NCBI GenBank assembly: GCA_009103225.1
Contig: RHPI01002069.1
Coordinates: 62,001 to 126,000 of the forward strand
Origin: Chlorokybus atmophyticus
Lineage: Eukaryota; Streptophyta; Chlorokybophyceae; Chlorokybales; Chlorokybaceae
Direction of reading: 5' to 3'
DNA length: 64,000 nucleotides
Shown here: piece by piece, positions 57,215-64,000 of the stretch
Layout of the letters: the number at the start of each line of letters is the position of its first letter
How positions within the stretch are numbered: position 1 is the stretch's first letter
Notes under the pieces: generated by a model
The model's input: the letters and a program-made list of their open reading frames with translations, nothing else
Databases searched by the model: none
Told to the model about the DNA's origin: nothing
Translations under genes and position numbers: made by a program

Positions 57215-58257
57215 GGCTGCAGCTTGAGTCTGCAGGCAGCCCACAAAGTCAACTGACTGTGCGCATTTGCTGGTCAATGGACACACAACCGAGTGTGTGT
57301 ATGTTCAACACGCAGACACACAAAGGATAAGTACTAAGCAATAAGTAAGTGTGCTGCAAGACAAGCATGATGGCATGCCAGCGTAGAATGTACGCGCTGA
57401 CAATTGCAACTACTCTGGCGGGATGCATTAGAGAACCAGATGTGTAAAAGTGCATTGAACAATGTGGTGAAATGGCTGGTTTGCAGCTATATCTGACATA
57501 CTATCGCCTAGCCACCCACTGTTGCACATCACTGGACCGACCAACCGCTGATGGGCGTTGAGCACAAGTAACCTGAGAGCGACACGATATCCTAACGAGA
57601 TAGAGAGCACTGGCGCACTTTTATTGTGTTGTGACAGCAAGACTGGGACTCCATCAACAACTGTTTGAAGCTGTTGCTCACCTAGCCAAGCGGCAAGCTT
57701 TTACGACACCAAAGACACAAGGCGCGGCATGGCTAGATACTTGTGTGCACTGCGCAGGAGGTTCTTGTATGCAAGCATAGAACATGTTTGCAAGTTGACT
57801 CTTGCAATCTGCTCGACCAACCGCCTGTGCATGCCCTCCCTGAATACCGCTGGCATGCACAGTGTTGCTGAACACATACCAGACAAACGAGCCCAGCTTA
57901 GAAGAGTGTGGCCGGCAGGGATTGGGTGAGGGGGCCAGCACCAACACCACCAGCACCGTTCCTCGGAAACCACTCGCACCGCCCCGTGAGCCCCTGGGCC
58001 CCGACGCCCCGCCCCAGCCCGGCCCAACTTGGCCTGGCCCGGCCTGGCCTGCTCGTCAGGCGCGCGTATGCATGCAACAGCTACACAAAACACACTGCCT
58101 TCAGCGGACCCTTGCCATGCTGCCGCCGCTCCCAACCCTTGGAGGTGGCAAGCAACAAAACTGCCTTTGGCAGCCTGCCACTTGCAGCCCCCAGCTGGCA
58201 GCGGCCCCGGGCCTGCTGCTGCAGCACAGGCAGGCTGTGCCGCCGAGGCAAGGAGTA

Positions 58258-58287
58258 GCTGATCATGATCATGATCATGATCATGAC
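58258..58287 (+). repeat. (ATGATC)n short tandem repeat
   Basis: tgatca is repeated about four and a half times; the unit is self-complementary. Confidence 0.9.
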
Positions 58288-58470
58288 GACGGCAACAAAC
58301 GTAGTGCTGCTGCTGCAATAATGCCGCCCATTGAGCTACTGAGTACATTGCGGTAAGCTATGCCATTGCATGGCATCACCAATGGCTTGCATGTGGCAAT
58401 CCAATGTGGGGCAAGGTGCTGGCAGGCTGACCGAGGCAGCGTCTTGTGCAGTGTCTCAAAGTGAGCGAAT

Positions 58471-58495
58471 CGAGGACCTCAATTTGAGGTCCTCG
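58471..58495. repeat. Perfect 25-bp palindrome (12-bp arms, 1-nt centre)
   Basis: cgaggacctcaa and its reverse complement flank a single t. It lies about 460 bp upstream of the first ATG of the giant-ORF gene. Confidence 0.9.
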
Positions 58496-58954
58496 TACTG
58501 CGCGCTGACGTGGGAGATCGACATTTACAACTGAATCGAACGCTGCCTGACGTGGCGGGCACCTTGGCTGATGGTGTCAGTGACCGTAGCACAAATTGTG
58601 CATTGTGCTGCACCACACCATGACCACAGTCTGGGAGCCCGAGGGGTTCTCGATAACTCATTTTGTCGACGGTTTAACGCGTGACGTGACGGGGACTCTG
58701 GTTGTGTCAACGTCGACGTGCGATGAATTGTCTATGTATGTCGATGTCGCCGTGCTTAGACCGGCGGGCTGTGTCGATGTCGACAGGGGCGGATTCGACG
58801 TTAAAAAAACCGTGACAGTTCGGGTTTGTCAACGTCGACAAGCATCGCTCGTGGAACCGTTTGGGCGGCAGGTGGCTAGTCAAAAATTCAAACAGACGAG
58901 CAGTACTGCAACTGTGCAGTGTGGTCGGCGGTGTGGGCGGTGAGAGTTGTGGGG

Positions 58955-61900
58955 ATGGAGGTCTCCCCGGCGGCGGAGACGAGTGAGCGCGGTCTAGGCG
59001 ACGACGAGGACTCCGTCAATGAGGAGTCGCCGTTGCATGGAACTCCAACGTTTGGTCCATGCAGCGGGCAACCATCAGGCGTGGGTGAGACGGGCAGTGG
59101 AGAAGACCTTGGACAGTCTCAAGCCATTGTCCCCGCTGATGGTGCGCTTGCTGCTGTGGGTACCGGACAGACAGGGTCTTCTCCTACCCCATCTGAGAAG
59201 GCTAAAATAAAGAAGCGCAGGACCCAGCAGTCGGACAGTGCGCGGCGGACACGTGGAAAACAGGCCGACATCATTGAGGGCCTGCGTCGTGACCTCACCG
59301 TTTCAGATGGGGTGCCTGACAGAGAGGTGTGGGTGGTGGCGTTGGTTTCAGGGCGCACCTGGCGCCTTGCGGTAGATCGGAAAACGCTGATTATGCAACC
59401 GGTGAGTGCATCTATGAGCGCATGAGTGGATGATTGCTTGTGTGCTCACATTGTCGCACGTATGCTTGCAGGGTTTGCATCCTGCTTTCGTGCCTCCTGG
59501 TGCCAGACCAGAGAGCACTGCATACAGTGCAAGACAACCAGGCCTGGTGAGTGCATATCAGGGGTTGTGCCGTGGTGCTCTTATGTCAACACCGAGTTGC
59601 ATTTGGGTTGCTGACAGCTGTGCACAGGTGGTACGCGGCGCAGATATAGAGAATGTCGACCCCAATGTGGCGCACCAAGTGATGCGTCCTCCAGATACTC
59701 CCTTAGACCGCAATAACAGGCGCACTTCAGGGCGGCCTTTCAATGATTCTCAGCAGCCATTGTCCATGCTGTCGCCGAGCTGTGACAATGCTCACCTCTC
59801 CAGTCAGCACGTCAGTCAGGGTGCGGGTTATGGTGGGCGTCCTCTCCAGCCAGCACAGTGGAACGGTGGCACTCCTAACCAGTCTGCTAAGGATGCTGGT
59901 GTCTGGCACAGTGCAGGTCCGCATGCTCAGTTTGTACGCCCAATAACATATAGCTCTCAAGGCTAGTGTTGTGCAGATGCAGAGTTAGGCCAAGGACTGT
60001 GAGTGCATGTGGGTTATCAATATCAATATTATATGGCTATGAGTCCATCTCCCTCTGAGTTGTGGGTACCGGATGCTGCTGTGTCGGAATGCATGATGTG
60101 CTGCAAAGTGACTCAGAGTATGTGGCCAATGCAGATGCGCCTGAGGAATGTGAAGCTGTGCCTTTGAACATTGATAATGGTGACGAAGGACTGTGCACAG
60201 TGCAGGTGTGTTGGTTGTGGTGTGTGATGTGTACAAGCGATATTATGGTACAAGGTGCATCCGTCATGAACATTGCAAGCGTACATCTGTTGTGAGCAAT
60301 ACATAGAGTCCAGGCTGGTGCTGTGGGGCCATCCATTAACCGATGATAATGTTTGTGGTTAGGATGTGATGGCTGCATGGGAAGCGGACCGATGCAGGCT
60401 GTTGGAAATGATTAAGAACTTAACCGGTGACCTAAAAACTGGCTTGGCTGCGCAGCAAGGACTGCAAACCGAGCTGGCTAACATGATGAACTACTCCAGA
60501 CAGCGCAATTGTGCATGGGAGGAGAGAGAGGGAGTGCTGCGTGCCGAAGCAGAGGGGCTGCAGCAGCATGCTGACGACCTTCAACATCAGCTGCTAACTG
60601 CCAAGGAACGCAATCAGATCATGAAAGGCGAATTGGTTGAGATGGCGTGTCGAGGATACCACGAGCGCAGCCCGAATAGCAGCTCTCAAGCAAGGCCAGA
60701 GGAGGTGGCGGAGCTGCAGACGGAGATCAGTGGGCTTCGGGAGCAGTTGCGCGCCGTGCAGGAGTCCGCCCGCAGAGTAGTGGCCGATTTGGAGGCGGAG
60801 CACATGCGGTGAGCAGATGAGCACGGCCTGCCTATAGAACGTGGCGAGTTGGAACGGCGATTCAGTGCATGCCAACACCAGCTTTGGGAGCTTGCCAGGA
60901 CCAACGAAGACCTGCATGGGCAGCTGGAGGTGAGTGTAACTAGGCATGCAGTGTGACTGCATGCCAACTCTGCAAACTAACCTTCATGTATGCGGCAGGT
61001 CGTGCAAGCTGACCTGCGTGAGCGTCAGGATATGCATGACACCGCCGTGCTAAGGCTGACGGAGGCAGAAAACGTGGCCAACATGGCCCAGGAGCACGCC
61101 AGTGCGCTGCGGGCCCAAGTTGAGCGGTTGCAAGAGGTCGTGGACGCGTTAAGTCAAGGTGACGGTAACTCCTTGCCTGCGTGGCAGCAGCACCGCATGC
61201 GTTTGGATGAACACCTGGAGCTGCTGCGTGCTGTCGCTGGTGCACCAGTGGATAGCAGCCATGGTGGACAGCTGCCTAACGAGCCTGTGAAGTATGTGGC
61301 ATGGCATTTGTTGCAGAACACCACACCGGTCAAGCTCACTGAAGTCACCCGCTTTTACAAGTACCAGCACAGCCAGAATCTATTGCGCACTATCAAGCGT
61401 GTCCTGGGAGATGCGGTGTTCATCATTACTGGCCACCGAAGGAGCGGGACGCTGATATTGCCGTCCTGGGTTGACCCATCTACTTGTCTGTTGGGCATCG
61501 TGCAAGACACAGTAGGGCAGGAACACAGCGAGGACAGCGAATTGAGTGACAGGACGCTGGCGTACCTCAGTGGTCTCATGAAGCTGGAGACTGCAAGGCG
61601 CTGTGCCATGAACAAGTCTGTCTGCGCTGACGTGCGCTTCCTAGATGAGAGCAAGGAGTTGGACAACTGCCACTCAGACTTGCAGCGCCTCTTCAAAGCT
61701 CTGTGCAACGTCAGGACGAAACCAGAAATGGAGCCCAAACCATGGGAGCGTGCAAAAATGCTGCGTTGCGCATATCTGCTGAGTTGTGCGGTGTACACCC
61801 GAAACTCGCATGCGTACTCGCGCATGCATGTGGCAATTGCGGAGTGTGTAGACGCAATGAGCACGTGCAAACAGCTAATGTGGCTGTTGAACCGCTGTGG

Positions 61901-64000
61901 TGTCTGCACGAGTAAGTCCACACTCGACCGCGCCATCATGTCGCGATGCAAGGCCACCAAGGATGCACCCAGCCCGGTGCAGGCTGGAACCAGCGAGTTC
62001 ATCATCGCCAGCATCGACAATTGGGATTTCAAGTCTCCAGGACAGCTGCGATATAATGGAGGCGCAGACAAGGACCTGCATTGCACTACCACACAAGTGT
62101 GCATACCCTTGCCGATGCAGCGAGAGACTTTAATGGAACAGCCTGTGCCTGCGTTGCGTGCACGCACCTGTGCTCAAGCCCAGATGGAGGCGCCTAAATC
62201 GCAGGACATGGCAGTCTCACCGCTTGCTCGGCGACCGTTCGTGTACCCTCCATTGTCCGACAACATCACAGAGCTGCAGGCTCATCAGCGAGAGGCGAAG
62301 GATGCCTTCCATCTGGTCATGCACAACACTGTTGTAAAAAGAACGGAGATCCCAGGATACGACAGCAATTCGCTGAAAAACGTCCTCGCCAACTTGTGCC
62401 CAACAGAAGACAAGCCTGCAGGCCGGGTGCACTATCTACCTCTATTGCCATACAACCCGGACAAACCAGACCATATGAAGCTGGCCTTGCTTGAGTTGAA
62501 GCAGCGCCTTGGACTTGATGCAACCAAGCACAAGGTTTGCGTAGTGGGCGATCAGAAAACCTTCAGCCTCATGATACACTTGAAAAACACTGAACCTGGG
62601 TACTGGGACTGGGTACTCCCGATGCCAGGCGACTGGCATGCCCTGTATAATCTCATTCCAGTCATCTTCAAGGTGTATTGGGATGCTGGCTTGGACTCAC
62701 TATGCATTGCGGCCGGAATACCTGCCAGTACTGCACGAAACATGATTGCGGAAGGAAGCAACTGGAAGAGAATGCACGCCTACCTAGTGCAGAGTTGGGA
62801 AGCAATCTATCGGTACCAGCTTCAATGCTTTCACGCGGCATGCCCCACCGTGTGGAGCGACGCTGAGCAGAGCGTCGAAGATATGCACATGCGTGACGAC
62901 AGGCACTACACAGCGTTCTTGGAGTATGGACAGCGTCGTTCAGCAACTGACGCCACATGGGCCATGTGGTGGAATTACACCACACGCGATGCAGCAGCGT
63001 ACCTGGGCTTGTATTTTGCAATTCGCAGCAGCAACTGGCGACTACGTGTGGCGGCGTACAAGGCGCTGAGTCCACTGGCTTTTGCGTGGGATCGCCCCCA
63101 CTACCAGCGCCTGATTACACAACACCTGCACGACATCCTCACCTGGCCAGAAGACGTTCTCGAACACCTCCACGCTGGGGCGTTTTGCATCAGCCTGACA
63201 GGCAAGCCGTGCTGTAGTGTTGCAGGAGACGAAGCGCATGAGACTCTTATCAACAAAGATCTCAAGTCCACTCTGTGCAAACCAAATGCCGACTATGTTC
63301 AACGCAAAACCATGTACTTACCATATAGAGCGTTGGTGATCAAGAGAGTCATGCACTTGCTGAGACCGCTGTCCTCGGCACCCAACGCTGACAACACACC
63401 CCCGTTGGCGGTCGCCAGCGACAAGACAGGTTGCAATGTCAGAGCAATGCTCAGCATTTTAAAGCAGGCAGATGTGCTGGCTGATGACCATGGAGAACAG
63501 CTGGTGCACTTGGTCAACCTCCGTGAAGCAAGCCCTGCCGCAGCTGCAGATCTAGCTCGCCATTATGAAGTGGGCATGGACCAATTCCTGCTATACGCAA
63601 AGGTGACGCACTGCAAAGAGATGACAGCAACGAACGTGGGCCGACGGTTTGGCCTCAAAACCATGCTGTTGCGCAAGCAAGTCATCAGGGCAACACGGGT
63701 ACTGGAGCGCATGCGCAAGACCAAGACCTTGATACTCAATCAGCTGTGCAAAAGCCAAGCAACACAAGAGGCCTATCAGGCTCAGTACCAGGAGATCCCG
63801 CTTGCCCTCTTCAACGAAGATGGGAGCATGCGCAAGGGTGACAAAGCGTTGTTCTTAACGGAGCTTTGTGCGTCATGTGAGGGCGTCCAGCTGCTGCGAC
63901 ATCCTCCAGGAGTGGAGGTGGTAATAGCCGAAGGCATGTTCATGATCAACAAAACACCAGGCAGCGGCGTAAACAACATGCGGGACTACCTAGAGCAGAC
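58955..64000 (+). CDS. Giant-ORF transposon-like protein, RNase-H-like (possibly DUF6589), 3' truncated by window
   Basis: Exons: 58955-59401, 59472-59546, 59628 to about 59933 (end uncertain), about 60080-60204, 60363-60929 and 60999 to the window end; from 60999 the frame is open for 1000 codons with no stop or intron. N-terminal exons are low-complexity and acidic with a basic KIKKRR segment. Exon 60363-60929 is a coiled coil (LRAEAEGLQQHADDLQHQLL), interrupted by one in-frame TGA at 60810-60812. The large exon holds FIIASIDNWDF (Asp at codon 340), KVCVVGDQKTFSLMI (Asp at codon 521) and PMPGDWHALYNLI (codon 545), the spacing expected of an RNase-H-like DDE core; the motif order recalls DUF6589-type proteins, which I remember from fungal and animal mobile elements. 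A later segment (VEVVIAEGMFMINKTPGSGV) also fits such elements. Assignment is from memory of patterns and not from a search. A single very long exon contrasts with all other genes here. Confidence 0.6.

Larger units (their letters stand above)
57215..58954. other. Divergent region between H+-ATPase and the giant-ORF gene
   Basis: No gene was supported. Contents: a TGATCA-type microsatellite (about 58258-58287), a 25-bp palindrome (58471-58495), and a cluster of GTCGA-containing motifs (about 58665-58840). Confidence 0.5.

Noticed and set aside
60594-63517. Many minus-strand open frames of 60-270 codons
   Set aside because: They are shadows of the continuous plus-strand frame that runs to the window edge.
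1-64000. CRISPR arrays, bacterial operons or phage genes
   Set aside because: There are no regularly spaced identical repeats and no ribosome-binding-site-linked gene rows; gene structure is eukaryotic throughout.

Overview
This is nuclear DNA of a photosynthetic eukaryote, most likely a green alga (Chlorophyta); genus not resolved. Genes are broken into many short exons with GT-AG introns (plus one probable GC-AG intron). Several products are plastid proteins: ribosomal protein uL4c, the OEP24 outer-envelope pore, a plastid-type FtsH and a BolA protein. The plasma-membrane P-type H+-ATPase is large (about 1130 codons), as in green algae. OSCP1, a protein conserved mainly in ciliated eukaryotes, is present. 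One mobile element has the permuted GIY-YIG-then-RT order of Chlamys-type Penelope-like elements, a group known from green algae. I reconstructed exons by hand from splice signals, reading frame and protein-family similarity. No search was run.

Layout, left to right: 3' part of a REXO/SDN-type DEDDh RNA exonuclease (+, 1-2578); about 3 kb of repeats; a calumenin-like six-EF-hand ER protein (-, 5620-8026); a GT92 glycosyltransferase (+, 9497-11821); a gene-poor stretch with an assembly join at 13493; a PRP38-type splicing factor (-, 15014-16834); plastid uL4c (+, 17298-18707); a decayed inverted copy of OEP24 (-, 19515-20610); a possible small membrane protein (+, 21198-21685); an unrecognised multi-exon gene with a C-terminal membrane segment (-, 22044-24861); a five-KH-domain RNA-binding protein (+, 25711-28044); a gap (28588-29224); a decayed Chlamys-type Penelope-like element with 404-bp direct repeats (31016-35395), itself split by a complete 467-bp TRIM retroelement (34102-34568); FtsH (-, 35941-39787); functional OEP24 (+, 40230-41522); cytosolic eL36 (-, 42090-42652) divergent from BolA (+, 42953-44356, with a second gap in its intron); OSCP1 (-, 44686-47498); an agmatinase-family ureohydrolase (+, 48527-50846); the H+-ATPase (-, 52224-57214); and a long gene (+, 58955 to the window end) whose last exon is an uninterrupted reading frame of more than 1000 codons resembling an RNase-H-like, possibly DUF6589-type, transposon protein.

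The host genes are ordinary housekeeping functions (RNA processing, translation, plastid proteostasis and transport, ion pumping, nitrogen metabolism) and do not form a pathway together. The accessory interest lies in the mobile DNA: the permuted-domain Penelope-like element with its nested TRIM, the OEP24 inverted pseudogene, and the giant-ORF element at the right edge.
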